Below, piece by piece: positions 1-5,948 of a stretch of 8,000 bases of DNA. Position numbers and translations under genes: made by a program. Source of the DNA: Ruminococcus sp. UBA1366 (GTDB lineage: Bacteria > Bacillota > Clostridia > Oscillospirales > Ruminococcaceae); the NCBI GenBank assembly GCA_002306005.1, contig DBRO01000124.1, forward strand, positions 3,828-11,827. Reading direction: 5' to 3'. The notes beneath the pieces are model-generated. The model did not search any database, was not told the origin of the DNA, and saw only the letters and a list, made by a program, of their open reading frames with translations. Position 1 is the stretch's first letter, and each line of letters begins with the position of its first letter.

Positions 1-119
1 CCCGTGTTTAAAAAATACGGGGCAATTCGTCCGCTTTTTAATGTAAACTCTCCGAATTTCAGCACACCGCATTCGTACATAAACCGGATAAATTCCTCTT
101 TGTAATGCAAATTTTCCAT
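1..119 (-). CDS. pyrE: Orotate phosphoribosyltransferase, N-terminal fragment
   Basis: Only the first 39 codons lie in the window; the gene continues past position 1. OPRT joins orotate to PRPP to give orotidine 5'-monophosphate, the fifth step of de novo pyrimidine synthesis, in the cytosol. The visible protein begins [13 protein letters not shown] and continues into [20 protein letters not shown], which matches the conserved OPRT start (a short helix, then G-x-F-x-L-K-S-G-R-x-x-P-Y-F). The ATG at 117-119 follows an AAAGGGA-type ribosome site. A near-consensus promoter lies directly upstream (155-183), giving a leader of only about 30 bases, so no PyrR-type attenuator fits in front of this gene. 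PRPP- and orotate-binding residues lie outside the window. The family call rests on the N-terminal motif alone but is quite specific. Confidence 0.88.
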   Translation of the reverse strand, partial: MENLHYKEEFIRFMYECGVLKFGEFTLKSGRIAPYFLNT

Positions 120-154
120 CGTCCCAATCCCTTTCCAAACAATCTTTCCTATTT

Positions 155-183
155 AGTTTACACGATTGTGCGACAGGTGTCAA
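155..183 (-). promoter_or_regulatory. Sigma-A promoter of pyrE
   Basis: Read on the minus strand: -35 TTGACA (178-183, perfect), a 17-base spacer, then -10 TAAACT (155-160). Transcription would start near 148, about 30 bases before the pyrE ATG. The promoter lies downstream of the terminator of the preceding minus-strand gene, so pyrE starts its own transcription unit. Confidence 0.8.
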
Positions 184-196
184 GCGCAATTTTATC

Positions 197-241
197 AAAA
201 AAACGCCGCAGCACCCGCTCGGGAAGGGCGGGCACTGCGGC
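197..241 (-). terminator. Rho-independent terminator of the flavoprotein gene
   Basis: On the minus strand a 7-bp stem (GCCGCAG/CTGCGGC, 205-211 with 235-241) continues through a 2x2 internal loop into a 5-bp GC stem with a 9-base loop. It is followed by seven consecutive T (197-203). It ends 57 bases after the stop codon of the 829-residue gene and separates that gene from pyrE. Confidence 0.88.
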
Positions 242-297
242 TGGTTTATATAAAACAGTCGGAGGCGGTAACAACGCAAGATAACAGCATGCGTTTC

Positions 298-2787
298 CTA
301 AATAAACAAGGACATATCCGATTCCTCGGCATTTGCAAGCATAGCGGCGGCACCGGCAAGCTTTACGCCGTCCACCAATTCGTCCTTGGTAATGCCCATC
401 ACGTCCATACTCATGGAACAAGCAAGCAGTTCCACACCATTGGACTGGGCAAGCTGGATTAAATCTTCCAGACTGCTGATGTTTTTATTCTTCATCACAG
501 AGCGAATCATTTTTGCGCCCATGCCGCCCATGTTCATTTTGGAAAGCTTGAGCTTTTTACTGCCGCGAGGCATCATGGCGCCAAACATTTTGGAAACAAA
601 ATTCTTCTTTACCGGCACTTTTTCCGGCCGGCGCAGGATATTCAGCCCCCAAAAGGTAAAGAACATGGATACCTTTCGACCCATGGCGGCGGCGGCATTG
701 GCAATGATAAACGATGCGATTGCTTTGTCTAAATCGCCGGAAAACACAATGATATTTTTATTATCCGGAAGCTTGGCGGGGGAAGCTACCGCCGGACTAG
801 CTCCGTTTTTTTTTACTTTTGCAACCGAAACGCCCTTCGCGCTGTTCATGCCTAAGAATTCGTTTCCTGTGCGGCGGCAGAAGCCTTCTAAGTCGCCCGC
901 AAAGGCAGGGTCTGTGGTAGAAATTTCAATCACATCGCCCGGAGCGGCTTCTTCCAGCGCGGCGGAAAGTTTTACAATCGGACCGGGACATTGCAGTCCG
1001 CAGGCATCCAGAGAAACCACTTTTGCCGGTGCGGTGTCTGATTTTTCAGCCTCTCCCTCCGGCAGTTGGGTTTCGGGATTGATTCCCTGCGTGGTGGGCT
1101 TTGGCGGGTGCGAGCCATAAATGGAGTGATACAGCCGGTAACCGCCGCTGAGATTGTAGGTTTCAAAGCCGTTTTGCATTAAAATCCGCGCCGCAACATA
1201 GCCGCGCAAACCGATTTGGCAAGTAACGTACACGGGCTTGGTTTGATCCAGTTCCCCCAACCTGCCCCGCAGGGTATCCAGCGGAATATTGATAAACCCT
1301 TGAATATGGCCGTTTTGATATTCAATTGGGGTGCGGGTATCCAGCAAGGTAACACTTCCGTCCCGCGGGAGTTCCTTAACCTCATGCCAATGGAAGGTTT
1401 TTACCCGTCCGTCCAGAATATTTTCAATGACAAAGCCCGCCATATTGACCGGATCCTTTGCCGAACCAAACGGCGGCGCATAGCAAAGCTCCAGCTTTGT
1501 TAAATCCCGTGCCGTCATTCCGGCACGAATTGCCGTAGCAAACACATCACAGCGTTTATCCGAGCCCTCGTACCCAACAATTTGTGCGCCGAGGATTTTT
1601 CCCGTACCTTTTTCAAAAATTGTTTTAATCGACATATTTACCGCGCCCGGATAGTAGCTGGCGTGGTTTGCCGAATACGTAAAGCTCTTATCGTAGTCCA
1701 ATCCCAGCCGTTTGGCGGTTTTTTCATTCACGCCGGTGGAGGCAACGGTTAAATCAAACACTTTTAAGATCGAAGAACCCTGTGTGCCAGTATAGGTGCT
1801 GTCAATCCCGCAGATATTATCCGCCGCAACGCGGCCTTGCTTATTTGCCGGACCGGCAAGCGGAACAAAGCCCTTGGTTTTTGTCACAAAATCCGTAATT
1901 TCCACCGCATCCCCCACGGCATAGATTTCCGGAAAATTCGTGCGCATATGGTCATCCGTAACAATACTGCCGCGCTGATTGAGTGCAATGCCCGCTTCTT
2001 TTGCGATTTTGGTTTCCGGCCGGACACCAATTGCCATAATCAGCATATCAGCTGTGACTTTCCCACTATTTAAGGCAATTTCCAATGTGCCGGCAATTTC
2101 CAATGTTCCGGCAGTTTCTTCAATGGAACGCACGGCATTTCCCAAAACCAGATTCACGCCCTTGCTTTCCATATGCCGATGCACATCACCCGCCATATCG
2201 TAGTCAATCGGAGCAATCACCTGATCTGCCATTTCAATCAACGTAACGGAAACCCCTGCCGCAATCAAGTTCTCTGCCATTTCCACGCCGATGAATCCGC
2301 CGCCCACGACTGCCGCAGTTTTGGGGTGGTTCTGCTCTAGATAGTCCTTAATTTTATAAGTATCGGGAATATTCCGCAGGGTGAAAACCCGCTCAGAATC
2401 AATGCCCTCAATGTTCGGCTTAATCGGCTCCGCACCCATGGAAAGCACCAGACTATCGTAGCTTTCCTCGTATGTTTCGCCCGTGCTGTGATTTAGCACG
2501 GTGACGGTTTTTTTCTGCGGGTTAATCGCAACCGCCTCGCTGTTAATCCGCACATCCACATTAAAACGGCTGTGGAAACTCTGCGGCGTTTGCAATGTCA
2601 AAGCACTCTTGTCCTTAATTTCCCCGCCGATATAATACGGCAGACCGCAGTTTGCAAACGAAATATATCCCCCGCGCTCCAGCATCACAATCTGAGCGTG
2701 TTCGTCCAATCTGCGCAATCTTGCCGCAGCCGTTGCGCCACCCGCAACGCCGCCTACAATCACAATCTTCTTCGTGTCCGTACCCAT
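298..2787 (-). CDS. Four-module FAD/NAD(P)H (CoA-)disulfide or persulfide reductase: CoADR-rhodanese-TusA-DsrE2 fusion
   Basis: 829 residues; ATG at 2785-2787 with AGGAGGAG seven bases upstream. Residues 1-455 form a CoA-disulfide-reductase-type flavoprotein: FAD motif VGGVAGGATAAARL (11-24), redox Cys47 in SFANCGLPYY, NAD(P) motif VGGGFIGVE (161-169), second FAD motif YAVGDAVE (289-296), and the dimerisation domain with HASYYPGA and CYAPPFGSAKDP. Residues 465-555 are a rhodanese with Cys523 in VTCQIGLRG. Residues 590-660 are a TusA-like domain with CPGP at Cys600 and a second Cys596. Residues 676-829 are a DsrE2-like domain with Cys790 in ACSMSMDVMGI. Related CoADR-rhodanese proteins reduce CoA-disulfide, CoA-persulfide or polysulfide with NADH, and TusA and DsrE proteins pass sulfane sulfur between cysteines. 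I infer an internal relay linking thiol persulfides to NAD(P)H; the exact substrate cannot be read from sequence. The gene lies downstream of trxA on the same strand, 123 bases apart. A small tandem duplication sits at residues 227-238. Confidence 0.9.
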   Translation of the reverse strand: MGTDTKKIVIVGGVAGGATAAARLRRLDEHAQIVMLERGGYISFANCGLPYYIGGEIKDKSALTLQTPQSFHSRFNVDVRINSEAVAINPQKKTVTVLNHSTGETYEESYDSLVLSMGAEPIKPNIEGIDSERVFTLRNIPDTYKIKDYLEQNHPKTAAVVGGGFIGVEMAENLIAAGVSVTLIEMADQVIAPIDYDMAGDVHRHMESKGVNLVLGNAVRSIEETAGTLEIAGTLEIALNSGKVTADMLIMAIGVRPETKIAKEAGIALNQRGSIVTDDHMRTNFPEIYAVGDAVEITDFVTKTKGFVPLAGPANKQGRVAADNICGIDSTYTGTQGSSILKVFDLTVASTGVNEKTAKRLGLDYDKSFTYSANHASYYPGAVNMSIKTIFEKGTGKILGAQIVGYEGSDKRCDVFATAIRAGMTARDLTKLELCYAPPFGSAKDPVNMAGFVIENILDGRVKTFHWHEVKELPRDGSVTLLDTRTPIEYQNGHIQGFINIPLDTLRGRLGELDQTKPVYVTCQIGLRGYVAARILMQNGFETYNLSGGYRLYHSIYGSHPPKPTTQGINPETQLPEGEAEKSDTAPAKVVSLDACGLQCPGPIVKLSAALEEAAPGDVIEISTTDPAFAGDLEGFCRRTGNEFLGMNSAKGVSVAKVKKNGASPAVASPAKLPDNKNIIVFSGDLDKAIASFIIANAAAAMGRKVSMFFTFWGLNILRRPEKVPVKKNFVSKMFGAMMPRGSKKLKLSKMNMGGMGAKMIRSVMKNKNISSLEDLIQLAQSNGVELLACSMSMDVMGITKDELVDGVKLAGAAAMLANAEESDMSLFI
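2074..2109 (-). repeat. In-frame 18-bp tandem duplication inside the flavoprotein gene
   Basis: Two adjacent 18-base units (2074-2091 and 2092-2109) differ at one base and encode GTLEIA twice (residues 227-238), giving GTLEIAGTLEIA. A degenerate start of a third unit follows (GGCAGTTTC). The unit keeps the frame and falls in the NAD-binding domain, near a likely surface beta-hairpin. It looks like recent slippage. Confidence 0.9.
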
Positions 2788-2849
2788 AAAATCTCCTCCT
2801 GACTATTTTTCTGACTGTTTTTCTTGGCTATCTTTTCTTCCAGTAAATG

Positions 2850-2901
2850 AAAAGCGGGTGAGCCTCCCGTTGCACACCCGCCGGATTGCCGTTTTCGGCA
2901 A
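2850..2901 (-). terminator. Tandem hairpins between trxA and the flavoprotein gene (partial terminator or processing site)
   Basis: Reading the minus strand after the trxA stop, the first hairpin is TTGCCG-AAAA-CGGCAA (2886-2901). The second is GCGGGTG...CACCCGC (2854-2860 with 2875-2881), extended inside by a T-T mismatch and two GC pairs. Only four T follow (2850-2853), then CATTT, so termination should be incomplete. No good promoter is visible between here and 2787. The likely role is to lower the level of the downstream gene relative to trxA, or to protect the trxA transcript end. Confidence 0.6.
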
Positions 2902-2910
2902 GCTGCCGGT

Positions 2911-3219
2911 TTATCCCAGCATTTGTTCAATTGCGCTCTTGGGCTTTACACCGACAGAAGTATCCACAACCTTGCCATCCTTCATCAGCACCAGCATGGG
3001 AATACTCATGACTTTGAATGCTCTTGCAAGCTCCGGTTCTTCATCCACATTGACCTTGCAGACCTTGACGGTCGGTTTTTCTGAAGCAATTTCCTCCACG
3101 ACGGGGGAAAGCATTCTGCACGGGCCACACCAGCTCGCCCAAAAATCGATGAGCACCGGCTTGTCGGATTTCATAACCTCCGACTCAAAATTCTGATTGG
3201 TTATCTTTAATGCTGCCAT
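2911..3219 (-). CDS. trxA: Thioredoxin
   Basis: 102 residues, normal for a single-domain thioredoxin. The active site is W30-C31-G32-P33-C34 in FWASWCGPCRM, the buried acid is Asp25 in LIDFW, and the cis-proline is Pro74 in MSIPML. The C-terminal strand VLMKDGKVV is also typical. It reduces protein disulfides in the cytosol, normally recharged by thioredoxin reductase, which is not in this window. An extra Cys54 lies in VKVCKVNVDE, outside the active site. The ATG at 3217-3219 follows AAAGGAGAG with good spacing. It is the first gene of a probable two-gene unit with the four-module flavoprotein, which suggests a joint thiol, persulfide or oxidative-stress role; that functional link is an inference from gene order. 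Confidence 0.96.
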   Translation of the reverse strand: MAALKITNQNFESEVMKSDKPVLIDFWASWCGPCRMLSPVVEEIASEKPTVKVCKVNVDEEPELARAFKVMSIPMLVLMKDGKVVDTSVGVKPKSAIEQMLG

Positions 3220-3253
3220 AAGAATCTCTCCTTTGTAATTTGATCGTATCTGT

Positions 3254-3294
3254 AGTATACCCCCATTTTTGCCCGATTACAGTGACGCGGTCAC
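3254..3294 (-). promoter_or_regulatory. trxA promoter with an upstream dyad and a GGGGGTAT half-site
   Basis: Minus strand: -10 TATACT (3254-3259), 17-base spacer, weak -35 CTGTAA (3277-3282). Directly upstream is a perfect dyad GTGAC-CGC-GTCAC (3282-3294) whose centre falls near -41 from the predicted start, the usual place for a class II activator. The -10 is preceded by GGGGGTAT, the form of a CsoR/CstR half-site, but no matching opposite half is visible. The poor -35 fits an activated or regulated promoter. The promoter elements are seen; the regulator identity is not. Confidence 0.55.
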
Positions 3295-3324
3295 AAAGAT
3301 AGAAAAAACACCGCCTGCACAAAT

Positions 3325-3343
3325 TTTTCTATAATTTAGAAAA
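3325..3343. repeat. AT-rich inverted repeat upstream of the PH-domain gene promoter
   Basis: TTTTCTA (3325-3331) and TAGAAAA (3337-3343) form a perfect 7-bp dyad around a 5-base centre, six bases before the -35 of the plus-strand promoter. It could be an operator or simply AT-rich promoter DNA. A TATAAT inside it has no partnered -35. Confidence 0.35.
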
Positions 3344-3348
3344 CAAGC

Positions 3349-3376
3349 TTGACAAATTCCGTGAATATGTTAGAAT
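3349..3376 (+). promoter_or_regulatory. Strong sigma-A promoter of the PH-domain gene
   Basis: -35 TTGACA (3349-3354), 16-base spacer, extended -10 TGTTAGAAT (3368-3376). Transcription should start near 3383, about 50 bases before the GTG start at 3434. It diverges from the trxA promoter about 90 bases away. Confidence 0.82.
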
Positions 3377-3433
3377 AGAATAGGACTTGACCGTAAATCT
3401 TTAGATACTTTACTGCGATTGGAGGATTTCCCT

Positions 3434-3817
3434 GTGAAAAAAGAGTTTGATTACATTTGGACAGATAAGAAGCGTACCATTTTTGGACTTCCGATTTCCT
3501 TTACGCGCTATTTCATTACAGAAACCAAAGTCATTACCCGCACCGGGTTGCTTTCTATTACAGAGGATGAATGCGAACTGTACCGCGCCTCGGATAAAAA
3601 GCTCAAGCTGCCGTTTTTTCAGCGGCTTTTTAACTGCGGAACCATTCATCTTTATGTCACGGACGTAGACACGCCGCTCAAGGAAATCAAATCCGTGAAA
3701 AATCCGCGCAAGGTTCTGGAAATTCTCGATCGGCAGATCAATATTCAACGCGACAAATACAAGATTCGTGGACGGGATATGATTGGCGCGAGCGATGATT
3801 TAAACGGAGAATTTTAA
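3434..3817 (+). CDS. Bacterial PH-domain protein (YdbS-like bPH2 family)
   Basis: 127 residues with a GTG start at 3434. This start is chosen because GGAGG (3421-3425) lies eight bases before it; the in-frame TTG at 3419 would overlap the ribosome site. The sequence VKKEFDYIWTDKKR, RYFITETKVITRTGLLSITEDECELYRASD, FQRLFNCGTIHLYVTD, then KNPRKVLEILDRQI follows the bacterial PH-domain pattern: a beta-rich core with the I-T-x-x-R-V-x-x-x-x-G-x-x-S type strand pair, a G-T-I-x-L strand and a closing helix. There is no signal peptide or membrane segment, so it is a stand-alone cytosolic form rather than the membrane YdbS/YdbT form. The function of this family is not established. It is a single-gene unit with its own promoter and terminator. 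Confidence 0.8.
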   Translation: MKKEFDYIWTDKKRTIFGLPISFTRYFITETKVITRTGLLSITEDECELYRASDKKLKLPFFQRLFNCGTIHLYVTDVDTPLKEIKSVKNPRKVLEILDRQINIQRDKYKIRGRDMIGASDDLNGEF

Positions 3818-3823
3818 ACACAC

Positions 3824-3859
3824 AGAACGTGCAGACAAAGGTTTGCGCGTTCTTTTTTT
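3824..3859 (+). terminator. Rho-independent terminator of the PH-domain gene
   Basis: A stem of about 10 bp (AGAACGTGCA, 3824-3833, with TTGCGCGTTCT, 3843-3853, including one G-T pair) is followed by seven T (3853-3859). The T run ends directly at the GGGAG ribosome site of the next gene, so the hairpin may also act as a read-through control for that gene. Confidence 0.9.
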
Positions 3860-3874
3860 GGGAGCATGAACTTG

Positions 3875-4954
3875 ATGATGAACTTTTCTGATTTTGCAAG
3901 CTTGCCGGAAAGCTGGGACTACTTGCGCAACACTTCCCTGCCGGTTTTTATTTACGGCATGGGGGATGGATGCTTGAAACTCCTGCGGGAATTTGCGCGG
4001 CGTGGGATTCCCGTTGCGGGGATTTTTGCAAGCGACGAATTTGTGCGCGGACATGATTTTGCCGGATACCGCGTACATCGGCTTTCAGAAATAGAATCTG
4101 CGTTGGACGGGGATTTTGTAATCGCCGTTGCCTTTGCCGCGGGCTATCCCGCACTGCGCGAAAAATTGGATGGCATTGCCGCCCGACACAAGCTGCTCTT
4201 TCCCGCAACGCCCGTGGTATATGAGGACGACTTCACAGTATTTGATCGGGCATACTTGCAAAAGAACTTTGATAGCGTGATTCGTCTAAATGAACTTCTT
4301 GCGGATGAACAGTCCAGATGCGTGCTGCAAAACGTCCTAGCGTTCCAAATGACAGGAGAGATTTCCTATCTGCGGGCGGTTTTCACCACACCGGAGGAGG
4401 CATACCACGACATAATCCAGCCTTCGCAAAATGAAATCTACGGGGATTTCGGCGCGTATACAGGCGACACGATTGCAGAATTTCTTCATTTTGCAGGGGG
4501 ATACCGACAGATTCATGCAATGGAACCGAACGAGCGGAATTTTCGCAAACTAACAGCCGCATACGGGGACAGGCCGGCGATTTTCCTGCACCAAGCAGCT
4601 GCGTGGCAGGAAAACACCCTCCTGCATTTTTCGAAGGGCGGCGGCAGGCAGGCAAAAATAACGGCATCGGGCAAAACCGTTGCTGTTCCCGCAAAAAAGC
4701 CGGATGATTTACTCCCAAACGGCGCAACCTACCTGAAATATGATGTGGAAGGTGCGGAACGGCAGGCGCTTGCCGGCAGTGCGCGCACGATTGCCCGTTA
4801 TGCGCCCAAACTTTGCGTTTCCCTTTATCACCGCACGGAAGATTTGCTGGAACTGCCCTTGCTCATCCACAACATGAATCCTTCCTACCGGCTGTATTTG
4901 CGGCAATATCCGTATTATCCTGCGTGGGATTTAAACCTCTTTGCCATTCGATAA
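3875..4954 (+). CDS. FkbM-family SAM-dependent methyltransferase with N-terminal Rossmann-like domain
   Basis: 359 residues from the ATG at 3875, chosen because GGGAG (3860-3864) is 10 bases upstream; the in-frame ATG at 3866 is only one base from it (362 residues), and an ATG at 3878 is also possible. The C-terminal half carries the SAM motif GDFGAYTGD (about 190-198), the acidic MEPNERNF (about 216-223) and the FkbM signature KYDVEGAERQALAG (about 288-301), then SLYHRTEDLLELPLLI. The N-terminal 120 residues contain VFIYGMGDGC and a glycine-rich nucleotide-binding-like fold (PVAGIFASDEFVRG, FAGYRVHRLSEI), as in two-domain FkbM proteins from Clostridia. FkbM enzymes methylate hydroxyls of sugars or polyketides; the acceptor here is unknown and no polysaccharide cluster is visible. 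There is no room for a promoter after the previous terminator, so expression depends on read-through or an internal promoter. A strong terminator follows at once. Confidence 0.87.
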   Translation: MMNFSDFASLPESWDYLRNTSLPVFIYGMGDGCLKLLREFARRGIPVAGIFASDEFVRGHDFAGYRVHRLSEIESALDGDFVIAVAFAAGYPALREKLDGIAARHKLLFPATPVVYEDDFTVFDRAYLQKNFDSVIRLNELLADEQSRCVLQNVLAFQMTGEISYLRAVFTTPEEAYHDIIQPSQNEIYGDFGAYTGDTIAEFLHFAGGYRQIHAMEPNERNFRKLTAAYGDRPAIFLHQAAAWQENTLLHFSKGGGRQAKITASGKTVAVPAKKPDDLLPNGATYLKYDVEGAERQALAGSARTIARYAPKLCVSLYHRTEDLLELPLLIHNMNPSYRLYLRQYPYYPAWDLNLFAIR

Positions 4955-4959
4955 ACACA

Positions 4960-4995
4960 AAAGCGCACCTGTAATACAGATGCGCTTTATTTTTT
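4960..4995. terminator. Bidirectional Rho-independent terminator
   Basis: AAAGCGCA (4960-4967) pairs with TGCGCTTT (4981-4988), and inside it CTGT pairs with ACAG around AAT. On the plus strand it ends in AT6 (4989-4995), terminating the methyltransferase gene. On the minus strand the same stem is followed by TTTTGTGTTT, suited to ending the long minus-strand transcript that comes from 6000. The plus-strand use is the stronger. Confidence 0.88.
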
Positions 4996-5518
4996 CATAA
5001 AGTCCGTGATCAAACGATTCTCTCTGCCTGCCGTTTGCAAAATTTCTGCAAAACTGACGATACACTGGATAACACTCCATGATCAAATCGTTTTGACTAA
5101 CGCCCGTCGGATACAACCTTCGCTCTTTGGCGTTCGTTCTTTCCAACACGTCCACACGGTACCTGACTGACTCAGGCCAAACTTAAGTTTCCGGCGGACT
5201 CACTCCTATCTATCCAATATTCGTTAACCTTGTGCGCTGGATTTTCATCGGCAACACTCCTGAAACTTATTTATCAAACGCCGGCTATACATTCCGGCAA
5301 TTTCCATGCATTTTATGCCACTGGACTCAAGCCTTTCATAAGATTTGGGTTTGCTCTTCTTTCCGGTCGTATTCCTCAATCTCTCTCGCAAGATACCAAA
5401 AAACCAAACCGTTCACGCACCGGAAATCGTTACATTTCCATCGGGCTCACCTTTCTCAAGAAAATTTTATCCGAAATAAAAACCTAAATTCTGCATGGGA
5501 CTCTCTCCTTACTGTTTT

Positions 5519-5701
5519 TTATTCAGAAACATGATAAAACCTTTCATAAGAATTCCTCATTTCTTTCTGAACCAATTCAGATCTTTTCAAGAGCAGCTGT
5601 TCTTCGGAGAACTTTACAAAAGCCGCTCCTTTGGAGTATCCTTCACTTGGAAAAACAGATTGCTGAAGTTGCCTCGTGCGCTTCTCGCATAAATTCCACA
5701 T
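5519..5701 (-). CDS. Possible 60-residue small protein, unrecognised
   Basis: It begins MWNLCEKRTRQLQQS and contains a charged, helix-prone middle (VKFSEEQLLLKRSELVQKEM). An in-frame TAA lies just upstream and no clear ribosome site precedes the ATG, which argues against it. The composition looks more protein-like than random, but no family is recognised. If translated, it would lie within the long minus-strand transcript; the stop is followed within ten bases by the copy B ribosome-site-like repeat. It may be a relic of a longer gene. Confidence 0.2.
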   Translation of the reverse strand: MWNLCEKRTRQLQQSVFPSEGYSKGAAFVKFSEEQLLLKRSELVQKEMRNSYERFYHVSE

Positions 5702-5760
5702 TTCGGCTTAAGTGCCTTGCTTGGTCACCGGGTTCCATCGAACCGCGCCTGACATCTTTT

Positions 5761-5817
5761 TTATGAATTCACGCGAGCCTCGCGGATACTCTGCTGTGAT
5801 GATTCAATCGTGTCCAT
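5761..5817 (-). CDS. Possible 18-residue micro-ORF with strong ribosome site
   Basis: ATG at 5815-5817 is preceded by AAAGGAGG (5826-5833), an excellent Shine-Dalgarno, and encodes MDTIESSQQSIREARVNS before TAA. The start belongs to repeat copy A, and the ribosome site overlaps the stop codon of the 38-codon ORF upstream, an arrangement typical of coupled translation. A peptide this short has no recognisable family and could be chance. Confidence 0.25.
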   Translation of the reverse strand: MDTIESSQQSIREARVNS

Positions 5818-5831
5818 GGGACTCGCCTCCT

Positions 5832-5948
5832 TTACTTAAATTTGAGTTTCTCGGTTCCTTCGCGTTCGGGTTCAGACTTCTCGACAATTTGATCGCTTTG
5901 GATTTTTTCCGATACACTCGATGCTTTTGAGTACTGGGGAAATGCCAT
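5832..5948 (-). CDS. Possible 38-residue small protein, unrecognised
   Basis: First ORF after the minus-strand promoter (about 50 bases from the predicted start). It begins MAFPQYSKASSVSEKIQ and ends in a charged stretch (KSEPEREGTEKLKFK), hydrophilic with no signal or membrane segment. AAGGA lies immediately before the ATG, too close for good initiation. Its TAA overlaps the AAAGGAGG of the next micro-ORF. The first-position and overlap arrangement favours translation; the poor ribosome site does not. A leader-peptide role is possible but unsupported. Confidence 0.25.
   Translation of the reverse strand: MAFPQYSKASSVSEKIQSDQIVEKSEPEREGTEKLKFK

Larger units (their letters stand above)
5191..5832 (-). 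repeat. Five degenerate copies of an AAGGAG-GAGTCCCATGG motif
   Basis: Copies on the minus strand: A 5815-5832 (AAGGAGGCGAGTCCCATG), B 5494-5510 (AAGGAGAGAGTCCCATG), C 5439-5454 (AAAGG-TGAGCCCGATG form), D 5319-5336 (AAAGGCTTGAGTCCAGTG), E 5191-5209 (AGGAGTGAGTCCGCCGG). A and B differ by one gap and one change across 18 bases. The purine part is a good Shine-Dalgarno sequence at the right distance from ATG, GTG or a degenerate start. A second repeat, CCTTTCATAAGA on the plus strand, occurs at 5332-5343 and 5540-5551, and TCCRTGATCAAA at 5003-5014 and 5077-5088. All fall inside the gene-free 1 kb. Confidence 0.7.

Noticed and set aside
386..1120. Long plus-strand ORF (244 codons) opposite the flavoprotein
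   Set aside because: It is fully antisense to a gene with strong domain motifs, has no ribosome site, and its translation resembles no protein family.
3281..3295. Canonical CRP site (TGTGA-N6-TCACA)
   Set aside because: The spacing is five bases and the last half is TCACT, so it does not fit the CRP consensus; kept only as an unassigned dyad.
3419..3433. TTG start for the PH-domain gene
   Set aside because: It overlaps the GGAGG ribosome site, whereas the GTG at 3434 is ideally spaced from it.
4931..5155. Minus-strand ORF of 74 codons
   Set aside because: It runs through the terminator hairpin and into the end of the methyltransferase gene, starts from a GTG without a ribosome site, and matches no family.
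5422..5470. Group II intron domain V-like or RNase P-like segment (GAGCCCGATGGAAAT hairpin; GGAG.GAGTCC words)
   Set aside because: The catalytic-triad helix and GUGYG boundary of a group II intron, and the conserved RNase P core, could not be found; the likeness is limited to a few bases.
5003..5551. CRISPR array or insertion sequence in the repeat-bearing region
   Set aside because: The repeats are irregularly spaced and degenerate, with no terminal inverted repeats, target duplications, transposase or cas gene.
5712..5930. Plus-strand ORF of 72 codons
   Set aside because: It lies antisense to the promoter-driven transcript, has no ribosome site or plus-strand promoter, and shows no domain.
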